From the NCBI RefSeq assembly GCF_900111495.1, contig NZ_FOIU01000001.1, positions 248,001 through 312,000 of the forward strand: a DNA stretch of 64,000 nucleotides. The letters run 5' to 3'. Below are positions 34,513 to 43,708 of this stretch, in pieces. Below the pieces are notes generated by a model. It did not search any database and had not been told where the DNA came from. It saw only the letters and a list, made by a program, of their open reading frames with translations. Every line of letters begins with the position of its first letter. Positions within the stretch are counted from its first letter, which is position 1. Origin of the DNA: Chryseobacterium wanjuense (GTDB lineage: Bacteria; Bacteroidota; Bacteroidia; Flavobacteriales; Weeksellaceae). The position numbers and the translations under genes are program-made.

Positions 34513-36570
34513 CTACCCAAACGCCCTTTTCAACAAACTCTCCACCTTCGGCTCACTTCCTCTGAAACTTTTATACAGTTCCATCGGGTCTTTTGTTCCG
34601 CCGGAAGAAAGAAGAACTTTATATTTTGCGGCAATTTCAGGATTGAAAATTCCGTTTTCCTTGAAATATTGGAACGCGTCGGCATCCAACACTTCCGCCC
34701 ATTTGTAAGAATAATATCCCGCAGAATATCCACCCTGGAAAATATGTGAAAAACTAGGGCTCATCGCTGTTTCAGGATTCACGGGATAAAGCTGAGTCGC
34801 TTTTGTGTATTCATCTTCAAACTCCTTTACACTCTTACTCTCCACGTCTCCAACTTTCGTATGGTAATTCATATCCAGTAATCCAAAACCAAGCTGCCTC
34901 AACGTCTGGTAGCCTTCCATGAAGTTTTTCGACTGTTCGATTTTCTCGATTTTTTCATCGGGAAGAATTTCACCTGTTTTATAATGTTTGGCGAAAGTTT
35001 TTAAGAATTCCGGTTCGTAGCAGAAATTTTCTAAAAACTGGGAAGGTAATTCCACAAAATCCCATTTCACAGAAGTTCCTGAAAGAGTCGGATATTGCGT
35101 ATTCGCCAACATTCCGTGAAGAGCGTGACCAAATTCATGGAAGAGAGTCGTTACCTCTTGGAACGTCAGTAAACTCGGAGTGTCTTTGGTTGGTTTGCTG
35201 AAATTGCAAACGATAGAAATATGCGGACGGGAATTTTCTCCATCTTTTGTATACTGATTTTTATAGCTCGTCATCCATGCGCCGGCTCTCTTGCCTTTTC
35301 TCGGGAAATAATCCACATAAAGTAAAGCCTTAAAAGTTTTTTCAGGATGGTTACTTCCATCCTCCGGCTTCCCATTTCCTGCCTCAAAAACTTCATATAC
35401 CTTCACATCTTCATGGTATTTCGGAATGTCGTTTCTTTCTTCAAAACTCAATCCGAAAAGTGTATTGGCAAGTCCAAAAACTGCGTCCTGAACCTGATTT
35501 AAAGGAAAATAAGGTTTTAATTCCTCATCATTTAAATCATATTTTGCTTTACGAAGTTTTTCGGCATAAAAAGCATGGTCATAAGCCTGCATTTCATCAA
35601 TTCCATCGGCTTTTGCCAACGATTTCAATTCTTCAATTTCTTTGTCTGCGTACGGTTTTGCTTTTACTAAAAGCTCGTTCAGAAAGTCAATAACTTTAGC
35701 CGGAGATTTGGCCATTCTTTCTTCCAAAACATAGTCTGCATAGTCTTTATAGCCTAATAATTCTGCTTTTTGATGTTTTAATGAAAGAAGTTCTTTGATT
35801 AAATTCTGATTATCAAATTCACCACCGTCGAAAGATCTTTTACCGTTTGCCAGTGCAATTTCTTTTCTCAGTTCGCGGTTTTCCGCATACGTCATGAACG
35901 GGATGTAGCTTGGGTACTGCAAAGTCACGACCCAGCCGTCAAGATTTCTTTCTTTCGCTTCTTCGGCGTATTGTTCCAAAATGGCTTCGGGAATGCCTGC
36001 CAAATCGGCTTTGTTGGTGATATGTTTAAAATAATTATTCGTTGAAGCCAATACATTCTGCCCAAACTGAAGGGATTTTAAAGATAAATCCATATTGATT
36101 TTCTTTAATTTTTCTTTATCAGCTTCATTTAATAAGGCGCCGCTTCTCACAAAACCTTTATAAGTTTCATTTAGAAGCATTTGCTGCTCTTCATTCAGAT
36201 TGTATTTTTCTTTTTCGTCGTAAACTTTTTTGATTTTGTTGAAAAGCGCTTCGTTTTGAGAAATTTTTGAAGAATATTCCGTTAAGATCGGGGAAACTTC
36301 CTGAGCGATTTGTTGCAATTCATCACTTGTTTCTGCCGAATTTAGATTGAAAAATATATTGGATACCGTATCAAGCTGTTCGCCGGAATAAGCCAGAGCT
36401 TCTATCACATTTTCAAAGGTAGGAGATGCCGGATTGTTGACAATTGCATCGATTTCTTCTTCGGATTTTTGAATTAATTCCTTGAAAGCGGGAAGATAAT
36501 CTTCATTTTTAATTAAGTTAAAGGGTGCGGAATGATATGGTGTATTAAATTTTTCAGTTAAAATATTCAT
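34513..36570 (-). CDS. M3-family oligopeptidase (PrlC/OpdA or Dcp type)
   Basis: A 685-residue zinc peptidase of the thimet/oligopeptidase A family. The zinc motif HEFGH is at 478-482 within TLFHEFGHALHG, and the typical later region GGYSAGYYSYKWAEVLDADAF follows. Without a signal peptide it is probably cytosolic and digests short peptides. Length fits OpdA/PrlC and Dcp. Probably monocistronic. Confidence 0.9.
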   Translation of the reverse strand: MNILTEKFNTPYHSAPFNLIKNEDYLPAFKELIQKSEEEIDAIVNNPASPTFENVIEALAYSGEQLDTVSNIFFNLNSAETSDELQQIAQEVSPILTEYSSKISQNEALFNKIKKVYDEKEKYNLNEEQQMLLNETYKGFVRSGALLNEADKEKLKKINMDLSLKSLQFGQNVLASTNNYFKHITNKADLAGIPEAILEQYAEEAKERNLDGWVVTLQYPSYIPFMTYAENRELRKEIALANGKRSFDGGEFDNQNLIKELLSLKHQKAELLGYKDYADYVLEERMAKSPAKVIDFLNELLVKAKPYADKEIEELKSLAKADGIDEMQAYDHAFYAEKLRKAKYDLNDEELKPYFPLNQVQDAVFGLANTLFGLSFEERNDIPKYHEDVKVYEVFEAGNGKPEDGSNHPEKTFKALLYVDYFPRKGKRAGAWMTSYKNQYTKDGENSRPHISIVCNFSKPTKDTPSLLTFQEVTTLFHEFGHALHGMLANTQYPTLSGTSVKWDFVELPSQFLENFCYEPEFLKTFAKHYKTGEILPDEKIEKIEQSKNFMEGYQTLRQLGFGLLDMNYHTKVGDVESKSVKEFEDEYTKATQLYPVNPETAMSPSFSHIFQGGYSAGYYSYKWAEVLDADAFQYFKENGIFNPEIAAKYKVLLSSGGTKDPMELYKSFRGSEPKVESLLKRAFG

Positions 36571-36785
36571 ATTCTAAATTTTAATTAATGTAAATTTAAT
36601 GATTCTATTGAATCGACATCGTAAATGCGCAAAAATGATGCCCGAATGAGAAGATGTGACAAAATTGTTTATCTTTATTAATCTTGTCATATGCAAAGTT
36701 GAAATGTTGAGGGAATGACTAATTTTGACAACAGATTTTTGTCAGTAATGATGTTAAAAAAAAATTAAACCTTAATATATAAGCT

Positions 36786-37316
36786 ATGAAAACAATTTTA
36801 AAAATTCTGGGTGTAATTGTTCTGTTAATTCTTGCATATGCTGTGATCGCTATGTTGGCTTTCAGTAAAGATTATCACTTTGAAAAATCAATCGTAATCA
36901 ATGCTCCGAAAGAAAAAGTATGGCAGCACGTAGGCTCTACCAAAGCTTTCAATGAATGGAATCCGTTTGCAAAAGCAGATCCGAATATTCAGATTACCTA
37001 TTCCGGAACACCGGGAACAGTGGGCGATTCTTACCACTGGAAAGGAAATGACCAGGTAGGAGAGGGAGAGCAGACCGTAACGGCCGTGGTACCCAACGAA
37101 AAATTATCCAGTGATCTGCATTTTATCAAGCCCTGGGAAGGGATGGCAAAAGGGAATTTTATTTTGACTCCGGAAGGAAGCGGAACCAAAGTAACATGGG
37201 CCATGGATAATGAGCTTACCACGATGATGAAGATCATGAAACCAATGATGGACAGCCAGATGGGAAAAATGTTTGGCCAGGGACTAGACGAACTGAAAAA
37301 GATTTCTGAAAAATAA
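36786..37316 (+). CDS. Membrane-anchored SRPBCC-domain protein
   Basis: A 176-residue protein with an N-terminal membrane helix (ILGVIVLLILAYAVIAMLAF) followed by a START-like/polyketide cyclase domain (VINAPKEKVWQHVGSTKAFNEWNPF, WEGMAKGNFILTPEGSGTKV). It would hold a ligand-binding pocket at the inner membrane. Function unknown. It has its own terminator. Confidence 0.82.
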   Translation: MKTILKILGVIVLLILAYAVIAMLAFSKDYHFEKSIVINAPKEKVWQHVGSTKAFNEWNPFAKADPNIQITYSGTPGTVGDSYHWKGNDQVGEGEQTVTAVVPNEKLSSDLHFIKPWEGMAKGNFILTPEGSGTKVTWAMDNELTTMMKIMKPMMDSQMGKMFGQGLDELKKISEK

Positions 37317-37320
37317 AATA

Positions 37321-37350
37321 AAAGCCTTGTAAATTTTACAGGGCTTTTTT
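37321..37350 (+). terminator. Terminator after the SRPBCC gene
   Basis: AAAGCCTTGTAAA / TTTACAGGGCTTT with one wobble and a T-tail. Confidence 0.85.
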
Positions 37351-37394
37351 AGTAATTGTCTAAAAAATATTATCTTTATATAAAGATTCGATTT

Positions 37395-37844
37395 ATGGAG
37401 AAGATAGTATTTGAGAAAAACCACATAAGAAATTATGTAAAAAACGTGATTGCTGAAAAGATCGACAAACTAAAAAACTTTATCGAATTCACACTGGAAG
37501 CAAGCCGCGATATCAAAAAGACTCCGAAGTATGACAGCATGAGAGAGGAAATGCAGGAAGAGATTTACCAGATGCAGAAACAGCTCGCAGCCTTAAACGA
37601 TTTAAAAATAAACATGGCCAAAGTTCTGAACAATACCACGGAGAAGGTTCAATTGGGTTCTTTGGTGATTACCAATAAAGCACGTTTTTATATTTCAGTT
37701 TCTTTGGGTGAATTCTTTTTCGAAGGTGACCGCTTTTACGCAATTTCCCCGGAAAGCCCGATGGCCAAAAAGATGATGGGCATGAGATCCGGCGACGAGT
37801 TTACTTTGAATAAAATTCATCAGAAGATCGTGGAAGTATTGTAG
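37395..37844 (+). CDS. GreA/GreB-like protein
   Basis: A 149-residue protein with an N-terminal coiled coil (about residues 1-80) and a C-terminal Gre-like domain. VQLGSLVITNK, RFYAISPESPMAKKMMGMRSG and DEFTLN match the Gre-factor core pattern 'ISPxSPxGxxxxGxxxGD'. GreA rescues backtracked RNA polymerase. Whether this protein binds polymerase is unproven, because the coiled-coil tip acids are not conserved. Start at ATG 37395 (MEKIVFEKNH). Confidence 0.65.
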   Translation: MEKIVFEKNHIRNYVKNVIAEKIDKLKNFIEFTLEASRDIKKTPKYDSMREEMQEEIYQMQKQLAALNDLKINMAKVLNNTTEKVQLGSLVITNKARFYISVSLGEFFFEGDRFYAISPESPMAKKMMGMRSGDEFTLNKIHQKIVEVL

Positions 37845-37845
37845 A

Positions 37846-37876
37846 GTTATGAGTTATAAATGATGAGTGATGAGTT
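37846..37876. repeat. 'gttatgagttataaatgatgag' low-complexity repeat
   Basis: Sequence built from the words ATGAG and TTATGAG, like 13612-13700, just after the Gre-like gene. Confidence 0.5.
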
Positions 37877-37889
37877 GTTTTTCCGTGGT

Positions 37890-37913
37890 GTCATTCTGAC
37901 GAAGGAAGAACTT
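37890..37913. repeat. Dispersed GTCATTCTGACGAAGGAAGAACTT element
   Basis: The words GTCATTCTGACGAAGGAAGA, followed by ACTT, match a dispersed repeat I recall in Bacteroidota genomes (GTCATTCTGA-GAAGGAA-GAAT type). It lies in the gap between the Gre-like and nitroreductase genes. Confidence 0.5.
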
Positions 37914-37994
37914 AATTTTTGTTCTGTCAATTTGTAGCATAAAACCTGCAACTTGAAACTGTTAACCATCAACTTTTTCCGTAATTTTGCATCT

Positions 37995-38504
37995 ATGAAT
38001 AAAGCAGAAGTTTTAAAAGAAATCATAGAGCAAAGAAGAAGTATTTTTCCTAAAGATTATACAGGGGTAGAAATTTCTCAGGAAATTATTGATGAAATTT
38101 TAAAGTCAGCGACATTTGCCCCTAATCATAAACGCACAAAACCTTGGCGTTTCAAAATATTCAAAGGTGAGGAAAAGGCGCAATTAGCTTCAGAAATGCA
38201 GGCTATCTATAAAGCCAGTCAGCCCGAACAACTTTTTTTGGAAAAGAAATACAATGACATCGGTTTTAAAATCAATAAAGCGGATGCCGTGGTTTCCATT
38301 GTTGTCAATTTCAGCGGGATGGTTCCGGAATGGGAGGAGATTGCAGCGGTTTCCATGGCTGTCCAGAATATGTATCTTACCTGTACTGCCAACGGAATCG
38401 GATGCTACTGGAGTTCACCGAAAATCGTAGAACAATTGAAAGAATCTCTCACCATCGAAGAAAACCAAAAATGCCTTGGACTTTTCTATATGGGAAATGT
38501 TTAA
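37995..38504 (+). CDS. Nitroreductase-family protein
   Basis: A 169-residue FMN-dependent nitroreductase-fold protein. RRSIFPKDYTGVEIS and FAPNHKRTKPWRFKIF carry the FMN-binding pattern, and VQNMYLTCTANGIGCYWSS is the conserved middle helix. It ends at LFYMGNV; some relatives run 15-30 residues longer. A repeat follows immediately after the stop, so the end may be shortened. TAATTTTG at 37982-37989 gives a start close to ATG 37995. It reduces nitro or quinone substrates. Confidence 0.8.
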   Translation: MNKAEVLKEIIEQRRSIFPKDYTGVEISQEIIDEILKSATFAPNHKRTKPWRFKIFKGEEKAQLASEMQAIYKASQPEQLFLEKKYNDIGFKINKADAVVSIVVNFSGMVPEWEEIAAVSMAVQNMYLTCTANGIGCYWSSPKIVEQLKESLTIEENQKCLGLFYMGNV

Positions 38505-38514
38505 TTAATTTACC

Positions 38515-38600
38515 AATGTATCAGTGTATCAGTTTACCAATGAGATTTTATAATCAAAGTGTATTGTTGCATTGTTAGATCGATAAATTGTTACATTTAT
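38515..38600. repeat. 'accaatgtatcagtgtatcag' repeat
   Basis: ACCAATGTATCAGTGTATCA with TACCAATGAG, and a right part TGTTGCATTGTTAGATCGAT. The vocabulary is the same as at 14452 and 50300. Confidence 0.55.
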
Positions 38601-38603
38601 TAA

Positions 38604-38633
38604 TTGTTCAATTAAACTTTTTTATTATCTTTG
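38604..38633 (+). promoter_or_regulatory. Consensus promoter of the rpsP operon
   Basis: TTG at 38604-38606, a 19-bp spacer, and TATCTTTG at 38626-38633. It fits TTG-N17-23-TAnnTTTG exactly. Confidence 0.8.
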
Positions 38634-38649
38634 CACTCTTAAAATATTT

Positions 38650-38668
38650 AACTGGGACGAGTTCCCTT
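38650..38668 (+). promoter_or_regulatory. 5' leader hairpin of rpsP
   Basis: ACTGGGACGAGTTCCC can fold as a short GGGA / TCCC hairpin in the leader between the promoter and ATG 38683. It may be an autoregulatory ribosomal-protein leader, which is inference. Confidence 0.45.
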
Positions 38669-38682
38669 AAAATTCAAACATT

Positions 38683-39252
38683 ATGTCAGTAAAAATCAGA
38701 TTACAAAGACACGGAAAAAAAGGTAAGCCTTTCTTCCACATCGTGGTTGCAGATTCTAGAGCTAGAAGAGATGGTAGATTCATCGAGAAACTAGGAACTT
38801 ACAACCCAATTACTAACCCAGCAACTATCGAGTTGAACGTTGATTCTGCTGTGAAGTGGTTAAACAACGGTGCTCAGCCGACTGATACTGCTAGAGCTAT
38901 CCTTTCTTACAAAGGTGCACTTTACAAAAAACACTTACAAGGTGGTGTTGCTAAAGGTGCTTTTGATGAGGCAGAAGCTGAAAAAAGATTTAATGCTTGG
39001 GTAGATGCTAAAGATGCAAAAGTTCAAGGTAAAGTAGAAGGCTTAACTAAAGCTCAGGCTGACGCTAAGAAAGCTGCTTTAGAAGCTGAAGCTAAAGTAA
39101 ATGAAGCTAGAATCGCTGCTGCTGCACAAGCTGAAGCTGATGCTAAGGCTGCTGAAGAAGCTGCAAACGCACCTGCTGAAGAAGCTACTACTGAAGCTAC
39201 AGAAGGAGAAGCTCCTGCTGCTGAATCTACAGAAGAAAACACTGAAGCTTAA
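38683..39252 (+). CDS. rpsP: 30S ribosomal protein S16 with long Ala/Glu-rich tail
   Basis: The first 80 residues are canonical S16 (VKIRLQRHGKKGKPFFHIVV, RDGRFIEKLGTYNP). S16 is usually about 80-90 residues; here it is 189. The extension (about residues 85-189) is a Lys/Ala helix followed by an acidic, Ala-rich tail ending in EENTEA. Extended S16 proteins occur in Bacteroidota. RimM follows after 12 bp in the usual operon order. Confidence 0.92.
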   Translation: MSVKIRLQRHGKKGKPFFHIVVADSRARRDGRFIEKLGTYNPITNPATIELNVDSAVKWLNNGAQPTDTARAILSYKGALYKKHLQGGVAKGAFDEAEAEKRFNAWVDAKDAKVQGKVEGLTKAQADAKKAALEAEAKVNEARIAAAAQAEADAKAAEEAANAPAEEATTEATEGEAPAAESTEENTEA

Positions 39253-39264
39253 GAAAAACCCTGT

Positions 39265-39807
39265 ATGCGTAAAGAAGATTGCTATTTATTAGGAAAAATC
39301 ACACGCAGACACGGACTTGCGGGAAATGTAATCCTGAAACTGGATACAGATCAACCCGAGCTTTACAATAAATTGGAATCAATATTCGTTGAAATCAACG
39401 GACTATTGGTTCCTTTTTTTATTGCAAAATCAGCATGGAGCAAAACAGATGCTCTTAATATCGCCTTCAAAAATTCTACGGAGGCCTTGGTAGATCAGTC
39501 TTTGGGTAAAAATGTTTATTTGCCGTTGTCTACCTTACCAAAACTTTCCGGAAAACAATTTTATTATCACGAAGTGATCGGTTTTACGATCTTTGATGAA
39601 GAAAATAATAATTGCGGAGTTATTCAATCGGTGAATGATCAGACTGCCCAGAACTATTTCGTAACCAGTTTTGGAGGAAAAGAAATCGTAATTCCTATCA
39701 TTAAAGACTGGATTCTTGAGGTGAACAGAGAGGAAAAATCCATCAAAATGCAGCTTCCAGAAGGTCTTATTGATGTATTTCTAGTTCCTTCGAAAAAAGA
39801 CGAATAA
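39265..39807 (+). CDS. rimM: Ribosome maturation factor RimM
   Basis: A 180-residue two-domain RimM. ITRRHGLAGNVILKLDTDQP is the N-terminal beta-barrel. The PRC-barrel half has YYHEVIGFTIFDE and DWILEVNREEKSIKM. It helps assemble the 30S head. It follows rpsP in the same operon. Length is standard. Confidence 0.92.
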   Translation: MRKEDCYLLGKITRRHGLAGNVILKLDTDQPELYNKLESIFVEINGLLVPFFIAKSAWSKTDALNIAFKNSTEALVDQSLGKNVYLPLSTLPKLSGKQFYYHEVIGFTIFDEENNNCGVIQSVNDQTAQNYFVTSFGGKEIVIPIIKDWILEVNREEKSIKMQLPEGLIDVFLVPSKKDE

Positions 39808-39865
39808 TTTCCTTCTACCGGGAAGATAAATTTCCCTTTTGACCATTCACTTATTCACTATTTTA

Positions 39866-41509
39866 TTACTCATAAACCGCGGGTAGCAAATATTCCTGTA
39901 CTATTTTATCAGCCTGTACATGCGCATAAGACTTGTTGTAAGCTTTTGCTGTAATTACCATTACGACAGGGATTTCTGTAAATATGATGATCTTATTTCC
40001 GCCATTTCCACTGGATTGATAGGCTTCATAATTTTTATTTCCAACTTTATATATTTTTCTCCAAAAGAGGTAGCCGTAACCATCAAAATCTTTGGTATCA
40101 GTGAAATAATTGGTGAACGTTTTTTTTATCCATTCTTTGTCTAAAATTGTTTTCCCATTCCATGTACCATTATTTTTATACAGTTGTCCGAATTTAGCAA
40201 AATCTAAAGTGCTCATTCGCAATCCGCCTGCCAATGAAGGCTTTTGCTGAGGGGTAAATTGCCATTTGTAATTCGAGATTTTTAACGGCTGAAACAATTT
40301 TTGATCTGCATAATCTTTCAAGCCTTTCGGAACGGATTTATCTAAAATATCTCCGGTCAATACAACTCCAGCGGTGAAATAACTCCATTTTTTTCCGATT
40401 GTATTGTCTGTCATAGGTAAATCAAGGATAAATTTTATCCAGTTGTCGGTTGGATACATATTTTCTTCATTTCCGGGAGATTCGTAGTCGTCATCATTTC
40501 CGTTAAATCCTGAACTCATCGTCAGTAAACTTTTAATCGTCACCTGATCTTTTTTAGAAGAATAATTCCCCAATTGTTTTAAATCGTAAAATTCTTTCAG
40601 GGCTTGATTTTCATTTTTAATGTAACCGTCTTTAATGGCAATGCCCATTAATGCTGATGAAAACGATTTTCCGACTGAGCGTGTATCCTGCAAAGAATCC
40701 CGACCGGAATGATTAAAATATTCTTCCAAAAGCAATTTTTCATTTTTAATAACAACAATACCTGTAATTTCCCTAAACCTGTTTTCAGCAATTTTTTTAT
40801 TTAAAAGCCGGATTTTTTCCTGATTAAATTTTTCCTTAGAAACTTGCCAGTCACTACCCGGAAGGATTTTCTGAATGGCAATCTGCTGTTCGGAAATATT
40901 CTTTTTAGGAATAATTAATTGAATTTCTCCATCTGCAATCTTGTTCCCAACTTTCAAATCCGGTGTTTTTAAATAAGGTTTTATTTCAACTTTTAGCAGG
41001 TGATTTCCGGGTTCCAGAGCATCAATTCCACTATTGGCAAGATAAAAACGCATCCACAGGTATCTTCCCCACAAGTCTTCATTTTTAGTACTGATAAAAG
41101 GAATTCTAAAGGTTGTCTTAATTTTTTTGCTATCTGCTGTTCCGGCTCCCGGATTGAGATTTTCGGTGTAGATTAATTTTCCGTCAACAAAGAAATTAAA
41201 TTGATAATTTCCTTTTTTGAGCAATTCGTCTGCAGATAAAATGGGATCAATTTGATGTAAATAATTAACCAAAGAATTATCCATAAAAACACGGATGTCG
41301 AAGTCCTTATCTTCCTGAAAGGTCATGGTTTTCAATAAATCGTTTTCCTTTATATTTTCTAGAGCAATGACTTTATCTAGAAAAATAATTTTATTTAAAT
41401 GATTTTTCTGAACAGAATTTTCAATTTTTTCGGGTTCGATAATATTTTTAACCTGACTAAAAGAAAGACTGGAAATTAGAATTAAAGCGAATAGGATGAT
41501 TGGTTTCAT
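39866..41509 (-). CDS. Serine hydrolase, beta-lactamase/esterase family
   Basis: A 547-residue secreted protein with a signal peptide. The N-terminal 225 residues form a separate domain of unknown function. The second half is a class C beta-lactamase/DD-peptidase-like domain with the SxxK site SVGK (DTRSVGKSFSSALMG), a YFTAG in place of the usual YxN, and KSLLTMSSGF. Members cleave ester or peptide bonds; many are not true beta-lactamases. It ends a possible two-gene set with the upstream AraC-type regulator. Confidence 0.82.
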   Translation of the reverse strand: MKPIILFALILISSLSFSQVKNIIEPEKIENSVQKNHLNKIIFLDKVIALENIKENDLLKTMTFQEDKDFDIRVFMDNSLVNYLHQIDPILSADELLKKGNYQFNFFVDGKLIYTENLNPGAGTADSKKIKTTFRIPFISTKNEDLWGRYLWMRFYLANSGIDALEPGNHLLKVEIKPYLKTPDLKVGNKIADGEIQLIIPKKNISEQQIAIQKILPGSDWQVSKEKFNQEKIRLLNKKIAENRFREITGIVVIKNEKLLLEEYFNHSGRDSLQDTRSVGKSFSSALMGIAIKDGYIKNENQALKEFYDLKQLGNYSSKKDQVTIKSLLTMSSGFNGNDDDYESPGNEENMYPTDNWIKFILDLPMTDNTIGKKWSYFTAGVVLTGDILDKSVPKGLKDYADQKLFQPLKISNYKWQFTPQQKPSLAGGLRMSTLDFAKFGQLYKNNGTWNGKTILDKEWIKKTFTNYFTDTKDFDGYGYLFWRKIYKVGNKNYEAYQSSGNGGNKIIIFTEIPVVMVITAKAYNKSYAHVQADKIVQEYLLPAVYE

Positions 41510-41650
41510 TATTTATTTTATCTAAACAAAATTATGCATCATTTTTCTGAAAAAATAGAATGAAATTAACGTTTCGGATTTGTAGACAACCCTTGACAAG
41601 GATCACCCTTTAAAAAAGAACCATTCTTGATCATCTTAAAATTTTAAAAA

Positions 41651-42451
41651 TCATTTCAAAATCTTTCTATATTTCAACGGAGTAATCCCAATATTGTCTT
41701 TAAAGCAGCGAATAAAATGACTCTGATCCGAAAACCCACATTCTAATGCAAGTTCGGAAAGCGATTCGTATTCATTTAAAAGTTTCAGTGATTTTTCAAT
41801 TTTCAGCTTTCTGATATAGTCTCCGAGATTACAATGAAAATGTTTTTGAAAGTCCCTGCTCAAATGCATCGGATGAATATTTAACGTTTTTGAAAGTTCA
41901 GCTAAACTCAATTTTTCTGTGAAATTTTCGTGCAGGATCTCATCGATCTGACGTACCCAGTTTGGTTTCTTTTCCGGATTGCTTTTTTGATCTGATAATT
42001 GACTGAAAAGATGTAATAAAAGCTGATGAATCTGCAATTCAAACGAATGATCATTCATTTTTGTTTCCTTAAAAATATTATAAATCAATAATTTTAAAGC
42101 AGGATTCTTAATATTCAAACTTCCTTCTGTTTTACTTTTCAAAATTTGATATTTTTCAAACCAATCTTCTGAAATTTCAAGATGGAATCCTCTTGTGAAA
42201 ATGTCCGGTTTTATGTTGTAATGGGCATCTTCCCAGTGATGATAAAGCAATGTTCCGGCGGAGCAGTCATAGATTTCCTTTTTGTTCCCTTCCTTCATAT
42301 TCCCCTGTAGCAGAAAGGTGAAATATGGGTTTTCATGATAATGCCAGTCAACAAAAGCGTGGGTATATTCTGTATCCGTAATGGTCAATCCATCGAATCT
42401 GAGGGTTTTGTTGGTTTGTCCGAAAAATTCACCATTACGAAGAGTATTCAT
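41651..42451 (-). CDS. AraC-family transcriptional regulator
   Basis: A 266-residue protein. The N-terminal cupin-like sensor (EYTHAFVDWHYHENPYFTFL) precedes two helix-turn-helix motifs at the C-terminus: KLSLAELSKTLNIHPMHLSR and SELALECGFSDQSHFIRCF. It binds DNA and a small ligand. It is on the same strand as, and 141 bp upstream of, the serine hydrolase gene, which it may control. Confidence 0.88.
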   Translation of the reverse strand: MNTLRNGEFFGQTNKTLRFDGLTITDTEYTHAFVDWHYHENPYFTFLLQGNMKEGNKKEIYDCSAGTLLYHHWEDAHYNIKPDIFTRGFHLEISEDWFEKYQILKSKTEGSLNIKNPALKLLIYNIFKETKMNDHSFELQIHQLLLHLFSQLSDQKSNPEKKPNWVRQIDEILHENFTEKLSLAELSKTLNIHPMHLSRDFQKHFHCNLGDYIRKLKIEKSLKLLNEYESLSELALECGFSDQSHFIRCFKDNIGITPLKYRKILK

Positions 42452-42778
42452 GATAAATAATTAAATCATTACAAATATGTGAAAATTAAGTTCTTCATGT
42501 CTATTTATTATGTTCAATTTTGAATTTAAAAAAATTATCATAGTACTTTTAGAAGGATAAAATTAACAATTTTTAAGAACCTGAAGGAGAAATTCTTGTT
42601 TTAATTTCATTTATTAATTTGCTCCCTATATTTCAAATATTATAGACAAATAGTTCACCAATGACATATATTATTTTAGAATTTTGGTATTAAAATTGTT
42701 CACCACTGCGAGAATGAAAATCAGACCCTTTTAAAGACAGTCGTGATTTGATTATTTAACAACTAAAAAAATAAGAAG
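42452..42778. other. Divergent intergenic region
   Basis: 327 bp between the AraC-type gene and the 42779 gene. No gene, repeat or structured RNA is seen in it. Confidence 0.45.
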
Positions 42779-43579
42779 ATGAAAAAAACATTATTTACAG
42801 TTATTTTAACTGTACTTTCGCACGTGTTTTATGCTCAAGTTGGGATTAATACGCCTAATCCACAAGCTACCCTAGATGTAGTAGGGCAGGAAAAAAACCT
42901 TAGAAAAGTTGATGGAATTATTGCCCCAAGATTGGCGGGAAATCAGCTAAAAGCTAAAGATGGCCTTTATGGAAGCAGCCAGATAGGAGCTATTGTATAT
43001 GCAACTTCACCTGCCAGTCCGGTTTCTACAAAAACACAAAATGTAACTGCTGTGGGGTATTATTATTTTGATGGTTCTGTTTGGGTGGCATTCAATACGT
43101 CTAAAAATATAAACGATGCAACCAGATATTTGGGAGGAACCGTTTATGTAAAGTTTCAACAGCAAAGCGGAGGAAATTTGAGCAACTCGAAAGTCATTGG
43201 TGGCACAGAGAATACAAACTACAACGTAGGAACTGTAAGCCAGACATCTTTAAAAGGTGGGATTGATTCTGTGATAGGAAATGGCTATACTATATCTAAT
43301 CCCAGAAGTGGAATATTTGATATTAAGTTTGATAACCCTTTAACGCAGATCTACGGAATATCTGTAAATATTGTAGACTCATACGGATATAACGATGGAA
43401 ATCAAAGTAATATACCGGCCGGTACAGGTTCTACTGCGACTGAACCAGGAATGAGGTTGTTAACAAATGATAATGCTCAGGTATCTTATATATCCAATTC
43501 AATTATTCGTGTAAAAACAGGAAACAGTAATGGTGGTCTTGATAACAGATCATTTACTTTCTTAGTGACAGGGGTGTAA
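42779..43579 (+). CDS. Secreted protein with the GxxxPRL...YDGSVW module
   Basis: A 266-residue protein with a signal peptide ending VFYAQ. The mature start AQVGINTPNPQATLDV is a common Bacteroidota 'VGIGTxxPxxxLDV' opening. Then DGIIAPRLAGNQL, GAIVYAT and YYFDGSVWVAF form the same module as in the 1379 and 1952 proteins. The remaining 130 residues are Gly/Asn-rich beta sequence. It is probably surface-exposed. Function unknown. Confidence 0.7.
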   Translation: MKKTLFTVILTVLSHVFYAQVGINTPNPQATLDVVGQEKNLRKVDGIIAPRLAGNQLKAKDGLYGSSQIGAIVYATSPASPVSTKTQNVTAVGYYYFDGSVWVAFNTSKNINDATRYLGGTVYVKFQQQSGGNLSNSKVIGGTENTNYNVGTVSQTSLKGGIDSVIGNGYTISNPRSGIFDIKFDNPLTQIYGISVNIVDSYGYNDGNQSNIPAGTGSTATEPGMRLLTNDNAQVSYISNSIIRVKTGNSNGGLDNRSFTFLVTGV

Positions 43580-43597
43580 ATGTTTTGAGTTTAAAAA

Positions 43598-43626
43598 TAA
43601 AAAGAATCGTTTCGATTTCTTTTTTT
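43598..43626 (+). terminator. Probable terminator
   Basis: AAAGAATCG / CGATTTCTTT with a bulge and a T-tail, 20 bp after the stop codon. Confidence 0.65.
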
Positions 43627-43708
43627 AAGACAGCGTAATCATCAAATTGCGCTGTTTTTTTGTAACTTTGCACTCATTAATTTTTATACAAAAATTTATA
43701 ATCAACAA

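Noticed and set aside
39101..39292. Leu/Lys-rich frame within rpsP's tail
   Set aside because: It is an out-of-frame product of the repetitive Ala/Glu codons of the S16 extension.
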